Shown one piece after another: positions 31,560-40,326 of a stretch of 40,326 nt of DNA. The notes beneath the pieces are model-generated. The model did no database searches. It was not told the DNA's origin and was given only the letters and a program-made list of their open reading frames with translations. The DNA comes from Gnetum montanum. Taxonomy: Eukaryota; Streptophyta; Gnetopsida; Gnetales; Gnetaceae. The stretch covers positions 445,669 through 485,994 of the forward strand of contig MNCI01017497.1 in NCBI GenBank assembly GCA_015680685.1, in the 5' to 3' direction. Position numbers and translations under genes: made by a program. How positions within the stretch are numbered: the first letter of the stretch is position 1; each line of letters starts with the position of its first letter.

Positions 31560-33850
31560 GCTCAACAAGTGAAGTAGTAACGACAGTCTATAGCTCTTCA
31601 AGTTTCTGTTTCATCTCATCTGGAGCTTTTCTTTCCACCTCTAGAATTTCCTTACCAGTAAACTTATCATTGTTAAAAACAACCAAAGCTTTTTTCACAG
31701 TCTAATTTTCTTCTTTAAGCTTTTTAACTTTTACTGTCAAGGCTTTCTTCTCCTCCTCAACTCCAGACACCTCACTATGAGCTCTTTGACTTGTTTTATT
31801 AGATCTTGATTTGAGGCCATGGTCGAAGCAGTTCTTGTGTGCCTTAGTGCTTGAAGTTTAACAAATTGCTTACTTGCCGTCTCCAAAGCACTGGATGCCT
31901 GCAGCTAAGAATCTTTAAACTTTGACAAGAGGATCTATTGATCTTCATTAGCTTTGGCATTCTCTTACTGTAATAGCTTATTTTACTCTTCATTCTTGGC
32001 CAGAGCATCAGTGAGAGCATCTTTTTGCTTCTCATGATTAGAATCTAGGGTCTTAGCCTTGAATAACTAACCCACCACGATATAATATAAAGTCATCAAT
32101 TCAACAGAAAATCATTACTCACCATGATGGGATGATTCTTGCCAATTTCAAGGTCTTTTATAACCTGTGTTCTAACCGCATCCCCAAAATCTTCTTCACT
32201 AACCTTTTCTAGATCTGTCCATTTTGATGGATGATACAAAAATTCCGTGATTAGGGACTTACCAAATTAATTTTAAAGAATGAATTGTTGGTTTCACAAT
32301 GTGTCATTTTATTTTCGAACCTACAGTTTTGCTAAATTAGCTTCACTGTCTGTGATGTCAAGTGGTCATCGTATGGAGTTGACCACCCCTTTGCTTGCAT
32401 CTTCCTTGATTGCTTTATTTTTGGAATTTTTATAATCGTGCGGTCAGCCTTCTGAAATGCTTTGATGAATAATGCTATAATGAAACCATCATCGTTATTT
32501 TAGTGGTGGTGACCTTTTCCACATTGCAATTTTCAAAAACTCTAACAAATATAGGTAGCAGATAATTATAGCAGGGCATTGTTATTATAGTTTTTTAGAT
32601 GGTTACAGTGGGTGCAATCAAATCCAAATAGCACCAAAAGACCAAGCAAAACTACATTCACAAGTCCTTGGGGAACATTTGCATATAGGCAGATGTCGTT
32701 TGGCTTGTGCAATGCTCCAGCAACATTTGGTTGTCAGTATATTTCAGCAACAAATAAAGAATGATGTGGAAGTCACCAATAGGGAAATTACAAAAATTTT
32801 GATATGAACCATTAGCAAATATAGGCAAGATTGGAGCATTGCATAAGCCAAACAACATCTTCCTATATGCAAATGTTCCCCAAAGACTTGTGAATGTAGT
32901 TTTGGCTTGGTCTTCTGGTGCTATTTGGATTTGATTATTTATTGCTATTTGGATTTGATTATTTATTGTAACCAGAAGCGTAATGAACAAACAAAATTAT
33001 TTACCGTGACTAAGAAAGGCCAACCTAAGGCCAACCTGTCAGCCAAAATCAGACATGTTGTTGAGCTCCATCTTAAGCCTTGAGACCCAGTCCATGGTGG
33101 GACTCTTCTTCACTACCGCATACAAGAAATTAAGCATCCATCAACTGACTGCATTTTTTCTATCACTGACAAAGATTTTGCTACATATGATCTCCACAAG
33201 GCCCATGTAGGGCTGGTTTAGGAACCTAAGATAAACTCTCTTCGTGAATGATGTTGCAGATTTCTCCCACGTATTTTTGAAATTAAACCATTCCTCAAAG
33301 AGGTTCTTGGGGAATGAAGTTACCGTCATCACCAACACAGATTTTACAATTTGGAAGCCAATTCACAAAAATCTCTTCTACAATCGTGTGAGGCACCATA
33401 TCTTTTATGTCTGGAAAATGAACTAACCATTATTGTGTGTGTATTGCAGTCTCCACCAATGCTTGGTCTTCAAGCACCACAAACCACATAAAAAATTGCA
33501 GTCCAAACTTCTCCAACACCGTGGTGAATTCATCCTTATTTACCAGTGCATTTGTCAAAAGCGAATCATACCAGTGAAATTGCATACTGCATACTGACTT
33601 TAGAAGCCGGGTACTTGAAGTATGCTTATTTATTGAGCGACAAATCAAAGCTCGGGGATTTGTTTGCAACTGCCTCATAATGAGCTGTGAGAGGTGAATA
33701 CAACTTTATCTTCTTTGCACTTTCCTATTTCACCGTGGCGGAGGATGAACCACCCTGTGAGGCTATGGTTCTTTTTCTAGACTGCAGTAGATCCTTTTTC
33801 ACGGTATTGTTAACCATTTTAATAAACCGTTGCTGTGAAACCTTGCGCAG
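31560..33850 (-). pseudogene. Element G ORF, unrecognised, with C-terminal coiled coil
   Basis: Decayed minus-strand coding sequence in several frames. About 33680-33430 is an open stretch with FHWYDSLL and TTVLEKFGLQFFMWFV. About 33430-33050 continues in two frames with VPHTIVEEIFVNWLP, FEEWFNFKNTWEK, YMGLVEIICSKIFVSD and LNFLYAVVKKSPTMDW. After the inserted chimera (32990-32590), 32500-32150 reads GFIIALFIKAFQKADRTI and a block ending HCETNNSFFKIN. About 32060-31700 is a coiled coil (NHEKQKDALTDALAKNEE, then ASSALETASKQFVKLQAL). It lies where gag is expected, but I see no gag core or zinc knuckle. It may be a lineage-specific gag or extra ORF; I do not recognise the family. Confidence 0.5.
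32590..32990. repeat. Chimeric RT-integrase segment with inverted RT arms
   Basis: On plus, 32590-32745 encodes an RT stretch (FLDGYSGCNQIQIAP, then WGTFAYRQMSFGLCNAPATF). About 40 bp later, 32771-32838 encodes an integrase stretch (EVTNREITKIL, TISKYRQDW) equal in place to D pol near 21600. On minus, 32990-32832 encodes the same RT stretch again (APEDQAKTTFTS, AYRKMLFGLCNAP). The two RT segments form inverted arms, 32616-32719 and 32832-32936, about 94% identical by eye, around a 112-bp loop made of the integrase piece. A 24-bp tandem duplication follows at 32920-32967. Confidence 0.85.
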
Positions 33851-34305
33851 GAACTAGATTTGTTAAGAAAACAAAAAGTTATTTACTACAAAAACACTTG
33901 AAAAAAGGTAAATAAGGTTGTTTACAACTTTGACTGAATCAAATTTCAACTTATATTTACAAAATCATTTAGAAACAGTGCATGAATTAGGACACAAACA
34001 CAAAATAATAGTCGTGACGGTGCAAACAAATATTTTCTAAGGTTTCAGATGCTTACCAAGACCGAGACACGTAAACTAGAAAGCAAAGATTTGTTGCACA
34101 AGCCTGTTTTCACAATCACAAGTCGTTGTGCAGATGAAGGTTTTGGCTACTGTTCACGGTTATTGCAAGGATGAAAATGAAACCACGATACCCATATTTA
34201 TCCATTTTGGTGCATTAAATGCACCCACTGGCTTAAAATTCATTGTCACTATTTACTATCTTCACCATAACATGGTAAAGACCGTAACATGTTGAATCTG
34301 CTGAA

Positions 34306-34317
34306 GCTCTAATACCA
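34306..34317 (-). promoter_or_regulatory. Primer binding site, tRNA-iMet type, of element G
   Basis: Minus strand TGGTATTAGAGC, one C-to-T change from TGGTATCAGAGC, starting directly at the LTR end (TAACA|TGG). The adjacent LTR terminus TGTTAGAATT/AATTCTAACA is of the usual type. Confidence 0.8.
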
Positions 34318-34757
34318 TGTTAGAATTTCGTGACATAAAAGTCACAAGGTCCAAGGAAACACAGATCAACATTAAATGATAAATACTAAATTTAGATTTA
34401 TAAAGAGGTGTTATATTCTAATTTATAACTTCTAAGGTGGCTGATGTAAACATGCGCACGTTGTGAGTATGATAGTTCCATCAACTAAATCTTGCGAGAA
34501 TTTGGTTTATCATGTTGGAATTGTGACATCACGTCCACAAAGACTCTTTTATTATTACGGAATGGAGTGTTCTACTCTACTTAAAGGAATGAATTTGTAC
34601 TGTTTTATATGTTTCCGAGAACAGTCACAACCCTTGGTGAAACGATTCCTTTTCATACCTTAATCATTGCAGTTACAGGGCAACCACCATATACAGTGAC
34701 GGTGACATCACTGTCATGGTGAATAATTTTTATCAGTGTTTAGCTTAACAATTAACA
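34318..34757 (-). repeat. 5' LTR of element G
   Basis: Left end TGTTAGAATTT at 34318, adjoining the primer site. The right end is taken as ATTAACA at 34757; CTTAACA at 34750 is the alternative. No second copy is in the window to confirm the length of about 440 bp. Confidence 0.55.
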
Positions 34758-36415
34758 TATCTTTTAATTAGTACATGTAGAGTTCACCCAAATAATGTAA
34801 TTTAAGATAAATACCATAGCCATCCTTACAAAAAATACTCTTTATGATTAACATCCCTAACAAGAAATTTTATATAAACATCTGTTAAACCATCATCCTT
34901 GTTTCATCAAGTTTTTTTTTCCCCTTTTTCTGTTTTTTGTTATCCTAACAGACGCTTTAGAATTGATGTCCATTTTCTTTAACTTGTGCTTCTGGTATCA
35001 TATACCTCTACAACTTGGTAAGAGTGTTCGGTTCTCCATGACCTAGCCTTGGTATCCTGAGATCTCATTTAATGAATTTTAGTTCTTGTGTGCAATTTCT
35101 CAAGTTCTTTACTTATCAACGAACCGCCAATAATTTGCTACCCTAAAAATTTATTCAATATATTTCCTTTTAAAGGCCCAAGTCCACCATGTTGACATGG
35201 TTTAAGAACCTATTGTAATGCAACAATTGGGTTTTTTCCTTATTCAGAATAAGGCCAAACAAAATGCCATTTTAATTTTACCAAAGCTCTTAATTCATTT
35301 CCTTGCTTTCCTTATTCATGATACATTAAAGACAGAATCGAATTAACTGTAATCTTGCAACCATAGTAAGGGGCTTCCCCTACCAACCAGTCAGATCTGA
35401 TGGTTAATGTCAGATCAGGATTTGTTGACATTTACTTAGCATCCAGTGATAATCAGAATTATAATACTGCAGATTGTAGAAAACCACAGCTGAAGGTACT
35501 TGTTTCTATACTTTTAATATGCAACGTGCATTTCAATATGTCTTTTTCTAAAAATTAAATGCCTGTTGCAAGCCATCATAAAATCTAGTGTTTGACATGA
35601 CATGACATAAAATAGCGTAAAATAGTAAAATGGGGAAACGATACCTTTTTTTGTTGCATCTCTGCTTGTTAAGTTTAATATTATGTCGCCCAGTGAATTT
35701 AGACTACATTAGCTTTGTTTTGACCTTTTCCTTGCCTTCTGCAAAACATTGTTGACATTTGGTTCCCTAGTATTAGATTTACAGGTATAATTCTTAAACT
35801 CAGTTATTTGAAGCGTGCATGCCAAACTGTTATTGTTTCCCTACTTCATTTTCTGCAAGTCAATGATTCCTAAGGGGTTGCATGCTCTGTTGCATTTGTT
35901 TCTGTTTAAGATACATCAAAGTTTACCTTATATAATCCTCTTATTTCTTTGCATGGTTTGGCGTATACTTGAATACTCGCATGAAATTACAGTTCAAGGG
36001 GCATTGCAGTTGAGGAAAAGTTTGAGAGATGGAGATATCAGACCCTCCTGTTCAGATACTGGCGCTAAGGTGTAACAGAAGTTATGAATTGCAAATGAAA
36101 ACTTGAATTACTGTGAACCAAGCTCCCTGAATGTACATGGTATAAAAATGCTCCAAGTGTCACCAATATGGTTGAAAACTTTTCACCAGTCATTAAATTT
36201 ATGTTTGATCCTGTCCAGTGTTCTAGCCGACCAAAGTGTCAAAATCCCCAGATTTCTACCACATTATAAATGAAGTAATTTTTTAAAATTACGCAACAGG
36301 TATGCATAGGAAATGGTATGGAAAATGACTCATATCTGTATCTAATGGATGAAATCATTTTTATGATACACATTTGTGCAGAGGAGATTGGTACGTTCGT
36401 ATAACATTTTATATC
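34758..36415. other. Intergenic sequence, no gene identified
   Basis: Moderately AT-rich, without repeat structure I could define. The longest frame (35815-36075, plus, 86 codons) has a hydrophobic start and an acceptor-like AAATTACAG at about 35984-35992 before its more polar end, so a decayed exon is conceivable, but no domain is recognised. Confidence 0.4.
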
Positions 36416-36419
36416 ATGT

Positions 36420-36660
36420 GGTTTCTTTTTCTTTTTTTTAGAAACGTCAGAATTATATTAATCAAAAAATATTATGTGTATCAGAAAGGAATCTCGAGAA
36501 GGAGAGGAATCTCCCCTCACCCCAAAAGCCTCCCCCTTTTTAAGGCGGGGGAGACCCCCTTTCCACAGCCCCTCCACCAAGTTGGATGACAAAATCCACC
36601 TCTTGGGACCCCCAACTCGCACTTAGCAAATTCAGACCCAGAAAAACCAAAAACAAAAAA
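36420..36660 (-). mobile_element. 5'-truncated LINE 3' end (probable)
   Basis: On minus, a GC-rich 3' UTR-like stretch with a GGGGGAG/CTCCCCC hairpin (about 36530-36555) leads to TTTGATTAATATAATTCTGACG and a tail of A with a few Gs (plus strand T-rich at 36423-36441). This matches the usual plant LINE tail form. No RT or endonuclease coding is present. The base composition differs sharply from its AT-rich surroundings. From 36660 to 37120 I see only AT-rich sequence. Confidence 0.45.
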
Positions 36661-37124
36661 ACAAAAATTAACACTTGGAAATAATTTTTTAATTAAAGGA
36701 TGAAGAAATTACACAATCTTATGTGTTACAGCGTTATAAGAATCAAACAAGACTATCCTCATTCCCTAACATTGTTCTACATTTTTATTACTGTACTAAA
36801 AGAGTGGATTAAAGAAGTATCTACAGATTATGCCATTAAAGTGGATCAATGATGCATATGCTATGTAATCTTTGTAAGTGATATTGCACTAATAGCAAAT
36901 TCAAAAGCAATAAAAATTTTGTGAACACTCAAAACAAAAGTGCTAATTTGTGAAACTAATATTAGTTTGTACTTTCTAGCTAAATAATAGAAAATGGCTA
37001 GAAGACTTTATATACAATGAAGAATAGATATAGCAATCATGATATTTGGACTTCGGTAATTTAAAAATATCTTTTTCAAACAATTGTGCTAGTTATAGTG
37101 CTTTACATATGTATGGTATGTGAT

Positions 37125-37530
37125 CAATTTTTTTTTCCAACATGTGTCTACTATTTTTTTTTTTAACATGTGTTCATTGGTTTTTTATCTTTCCAACATG
37201 TGCCCATTATTTTTTTTTCCAACATGTGCTTACCATTTTTTTTCTTTCTAACATGTGTTCTCTGTGTTTTTTTTTTCTAACATGTGTTCACCTTTTTTTT
37301 TTCTTTCTAAAATGTGATTACTGTTCTTTTTCTTTCTAATGTGCTCATTGTTTTTTTTTTTTTTTTCTTCTTCTTTCCAAAAGGGGCTGACTTTTTTTCT
37401 TTTTAATATGTGCCCATTGTTTTTATTCTTTTCAACATGTTTCCATTTTTTTTAACATGTGCTTACTATCTTTTTTTCTTCTTTTATTCTTTTCAACATG
37501 TTTCCATTGTTTTTTTTTTTTCCAAAAGAG
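37125..37530 (+). repeat. T-rich minisatellite array 1
   Basis: About a dozen degenerate units of about 25-35 bp, each with a core like CCAACATGTGCCCATTGT followed by a run of T with scattered C. Core variants include AACATGTGTTCAC and AACATGTTTCCATT. Its reading as NMCSLFFF-type peptide repeats is a by-product, not a gene. Confidence 0.85.
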
Positions 37531-37544
37531 GCCAACCACCATTT

Positions 37545-37725
37545 ATAAATCATTAAGTAATATTTTGTCTACCGGGAGAGCTTATCGATAATGCTAAATA
37601 ATATTTCATCCATAACATTAAAACATTAAAAGTAGAGGTTATTAAATAAGATTTTACCCATAACATCCCAACAATAGCTTATTTGTAACAGTAAATAATA
37701 TTTCATCCATAACATTAGCATATTT
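37545..37725 (+). repeat. Short tandem repeats with AATATTTCATCCATAACATTA core
   Basis: The block TAAATAATATTTCATCCATA is present at about 37595 and again at about 37692, with weaker copies TAAGTAATATTTTGTCTAC (37554) and TAAATAAGATTTTACCCATA (37643). Spacing is about 50 bp. Confidence 0.6.
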
Positions 37726-38084
37726 ACTCTAAGCAACATGTGGCTTCTATGTTTGTGTCTTCTTATTGTAATGCATAAAATATAAAATTCTTAAGGGCAT
37801 GGAAGTATGTATGGAAACAATAATCTATGAAAAGTCAAAATATTTTGTAGTGCAAAATTTAGGGTCAAACTTAAAATTAGTTATCTTTTTCATTATGCAA
37901 TCATAGGGATATGACCAAAATTGTTATAGAAAACATAAATTTTGGTAAAATGGCAACTTGGATAATTTTTAATACAACACATAGTCTAAATTTCAACTTC
38001 ATTTTTGTAAGATTTTCTTGGCCAAGTATATATATTAAATATATAACTAAGTTAGTTTATTTCGAATATATGCTCCTTGTTTAT

Positions 38085-38285
38085 TTTTTCTTTTTTCTTT
38101 CCAACATGTGCTCACTATTTTTTTTTTCTTTTTAGCATATGCCTACTATTTTTTTTCTTTCCATTAAGTGCCCATTGTTTTTTCTTTTTAACATGTGCCC
38201 ACTATTTTTTCTTTCCAACATGTGCACGCTATTTTTTTTTCTTTACAACATGTGCCCACTACTTTCTTTTCTTTTCAACATAGGC
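38085..38285 (+). repeat. T-rich minisatellite array 2
   Basis: Six or so units of the same AACATGTGCCCACTATT plus poly-T type as array 1, about 550 bp further on. A single unit recurs at about 39165-39190. Confidence 0.85.
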
Positions 38286-38550
38286 CATGCTTTTCCTATA
38301 AATTGTCTACTACCATCCTTGTTTTTGGCATGCATCCAACATCAAAGGCATACTAATGAAGGGTGCAATGTCTTAAAAGTGTTTCATGTTACTTTCGATC
38401 TTTGTCATTTCTGCCTCATTTGTAGTTCATTTTTAGTAGTTTCTTCAATATTTTGTAGTATATCTACCTTTTTTGCATTTTATTCAATCTTTGCTAACTC
38501 TTTTTAGTTCTTGCATGCAATCCACATAAAAAATTTTAATTAAGAAAACT
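38283..38550 (+). repeat. Diverged segmental duplicate, copy 1 (copy 2 at 39200-39470)
   Basis: The block starting GGCCATGCTTTTCCTATAAA is repeated about 917 bp later as GAGCCATGTTTTTCTAATAAA. Both continue with TACTACCATCCTT, CATCCAAC-TCAAAGGCAT, a TTCATGTT block, TAGTTCATTTTTA-TAGT and an end like CCATATAAAAA. A minisatellite unit precedes both, so the duplicated unit includes part of the array. The 38551-39150 stretch between them has no recognised gene. Confidence 0.7.
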
Positions 38551-39479
38551 TTTCTCTTCACAGTTGCTTGCTAAAGATGGAGTTTAGAACCTTTGAGGTT
38601 CTAGATTCTATGCTTAAGTAAGATCTTATTGGGAACCTACAAGTTTGTTTGAGTTTTAGATTCAAGAGTAGTAGTAATAATTTTACCATTACTCCTTTTC
38701 TCTTGTTGCTTTTGCTAGTTGGTTTAGCTCTTGCTTCATCAGAGTGACAAAGTTCATTGACGTTCGAATTCTCTTGGACTAAACAGTATGCACCCAAGTC
38801 ATTACATAGTACAACCAGTTGATAGAATGATGCTACGCAAAGTTTTTGCTTAACATGAAGTTAAGCTCCTTCAGGCTGTCCAAGGAAGCATGTATAGCAC
38901 TAGTAGGACTCCTCACATTCTCATCATGGATTTTAGGCCTTCGACTAAAATTTTAAACATGAGGGATCTTGAACTCTTGCTACTTCAACAATAAGATCCA
39001 TGTCTGACAAATGTCTTTCCCAAACCTTTCATCTTTTGAAGAAATTTTCAAACTGCAGATATTCTTGATGTTGCAGTAGATTCAATTTTGATGTCCAATT
39101 TTTTTTATCTTTAAATTGTTGGTCCACTCTCACATTTGCAAATGTAAGAGTTGCCATTTTTTCCTTTCCAACATGTGCCCACTATTTTCATTTAGAAAGA
39201 GCCATGTTTTTCTAATAAATTTTATACTACCATCCTTATTTTTTGCATGTATCCAACGTCAAAGGCATGTTGATGAGAGGTGAAATTTCCTGAAAGCGCT
39301 TCATGTTGTTTTTTATGTTTGTTAGTTCTACCTCATATGCAGTTCATTTTTAATAGTATTTTCAAAGTTTTGTAATATATTTGTTTTTTCTGCATTTTGT
39401 TCAATCTACCAACTTTCCTTAGGTGCTGAACATGATCCATATAAAAATTATTAACTAAAACAAAAAAAAATCAACTAAA

Positions 39480-39790
39480 ACTTTTTTAACTAAAAAAAGT
39501 TATAAACTTCTATAAATCTTGGGGTGTACCTTTGTTTCACTTATTTTGGGTTCCAACACCCCCTTGATAAGTGAACAAAGAGATGAAATGAAATAGTTTT
39601 CTTTATTGAAGTTTATGAAAGATTGCATACAAGGATTTATAGACTAGCCTTATTCCATATTTTAAGAAACAACCTAAAAAAGAAAACTAATCTCCTAGAA
39701 ATCAAAAATGATAAAAACAGAAGCTACAAATTAGGGAAAACAAACTCCACAAAAACTATAGTTAATCCCACAAAATTAGGAATTTACTTC
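39480..39790 (-). other. Possible LTR fragment
   Basis: On minus there is CTATAAATCCTTGTATGCAATC, then CAATAAAG, then a purine run AAGGGGG before TGTTGGAACCC. The TATA and AATAAA order, and a polypurine tract abutting TGTTGG, suggest remains of a copia-like element. Ends and coding were not found. Confidence 0.3.
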
Positions 39791-39796
39791 ATCCAC

Positions 39797-40227
39797 TGAT
39801 GAGTGACGAGGTACCCCTACACCCAACCATATGAATCACAGGCGTTCATGTGCAACCCAGTCGAATTGTGTAGACTTTAATTACCAAGTACACTAGAGCT
39901 AAATGGTGAGTTCATGTTGTTCGATCGTTGTCTTTCCAGTCTCACTTAAATGGTGAGTGTATGGTTAAGCGTGACTGAGGCATAAGATTTCTATCATTTT
40001 ATGTTTTATTAATTTTATCACCTAAAACAATAATGACAGTGAGAGTAATTAAATGCTAAGCAAACTATTGTCTAATCTAGCCTAACACAAGTAACCATCC
40101 CCACTTCCCGAACACATCCTAAACTTCATGTAAACACTACTGGGTTGTCAAACGCTAACCGTTTCTGAGCTACCAAGTGTCACACATATGTTCGAAGGAG
40201 TCATGCTTGTGTATTTTAATTAGTTGC
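39797..40227 (-). repeat. Athila-family LTR, interrupted
   Basis: Begins TGATGAGTGACGAGGTACCCC, matching the start of the LTRs at 17251 and 10678, and stays alignable with them (CTACTGGG, CTACCAAG and the GTATTTTAAT block) for about 430 bp. It then stops at 40227, where another copy starts. Flanking DNA on the left has no primer site, so this end is the outer end of a 3' LTR or solo LTR. Confidence 0.8.
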
Positions 40228-40326
40228 TGATGAGTGGTGAGGTACCCCTACACTCAACCATACGAAACGAGCGTAGCATGCACGATCCGGTCGAACTCCG
40301 CAGACTAAATGCCTAAACGCCCCATG
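40228..40326 (-). repeat. Athila-family LTR, nested, runs off the window
   Basis: Second TGATGAG start (TGATGAGTGGTGAGGTACCCC) inside the preceding LTR. It has more CG dinucleotides (e.g. ACGATCCGGTCGAACTCCGC) than the older copies, where the same sites appear as TG or CA, so it is probably the youngest of the family here. Confidence 0.8.

Larger units (their letters stand above)
31540..34757 (-). mobile_element. LTR element G, 5' part
   Basis: Minus-strand element: LTR (34757-34318), primer site TGGTATTAGAGC (34317-34306), an untranslated leader (34305-33860), then a decayed ORF to about 31560. No protease, RT or integrase of its own was found; the RT/integrase pieces at 32590-32990 are of the Ty3/gypsy Athila type, carry inverted segments and look like a secondary insertion. 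No 3' LTR was seen before the zinc finger gene, so the 3' end is lost. Superfamily undetermined: the primer site is compatible with copia or with some gypsy elements. Confidence 0.6.

Noticed and set aside
37125-38285. Regularly spaced AACATGTG repeats that superficially look like a CRISPR array
   Set aside because: Units are short, variable and separated by poly-T rather than unique spacers, in a plant nuclear context.
37142-38507. Phe/Cys-rich frames of 65-122 codons resembling small secreted or membrane peptides
   Set aside because: Produced by translating the T-rich minisatellite; the repeat is not kept in codon phase.
39133-39146. ACATTTGCAAATGT 14-bp palindrome
   Set aside because: An isolated short palindrome of this length is expected by chance in 40 kb of AT-rich DNA.

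Overview
This looks like plant nuclear DNA from a large, repeat-rich genome, probably a gymnosperm (low confidence on the clade). The one gene that looks intact encodes a plant-type C2H2 zinc finger protein with the QALGGH motif. It is surrounded by old LTR retrotransposons of plant lineages: Athila-like and Tat-like Ty3/gypsy, and Ty1/copia. The LTR copies have diverged mainly by transitions, and element reading frames are broken by stops and frameshifts, so most of the window is long-dead repeat DNA. I saw no prokaryotic, organellar or CRISPR features.

Layout. 1-3863 (+): 3' part of an Athila-like element A (downstream third ORF, polypurine tract, 3' LTR). 3900-4860 (+): decayed coiled-coil reading frame. 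4860-5720: degenerate tandem repeat of about 310 bp. 5799-8790 (-): Tat-like pol remnant F, split by a solo LTR (7023-8275) with a perfect 5-bp target duplication. 9010-10677 (+): Ty1/copia remnant, cut off inside its integrase by the 3' LTR of the next element. 10678-24820 (-): Athila-like element D (3' LTR, third ORF in two parts, spacer, pol), itself split by a second, pol-less Athila-like element B (13091-18140). 20567-21018: run of N. 22922-23073: a perfect inverted copy of nearby sequence bounded by single Ns, probably an assembly error.

24820-28160 is AT-rich with a possible LINE tail and a copia-type LTR plus primer binding site. 28160-31300 is the gene island: pyrimidine-rich leader, 5'-UTR intron, a 343-codon single-exon CDS (29933-30964, +) and a candidate poly(A) signal. 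31540-34757 (-): element G, with LTR, tRNA-iMet-type primer binding site and an unrecognised decayed ORF with a C-terminal coiled coil, invaded by a chimeric reverse transcriptase/integrase inverted repeat. 34758-39790: noncoding DNA with a possible LINE tail, T-rich minisatellite arrays and a duplicated segment of about 300 bp. 39797-40326: two Athila-like LTRs of the same family, one interrupting the other.

How it fits together. The retroelements show an order of insertion: copia, then D into copia, then B into D, and separately a solo LTR into F. One LTR family (TGATGAG...TCATCA) recurs at least six times. The zinc finger gene is the only likely functional protein gene; its EAR-type motifs suggest a transcriptional repressor.
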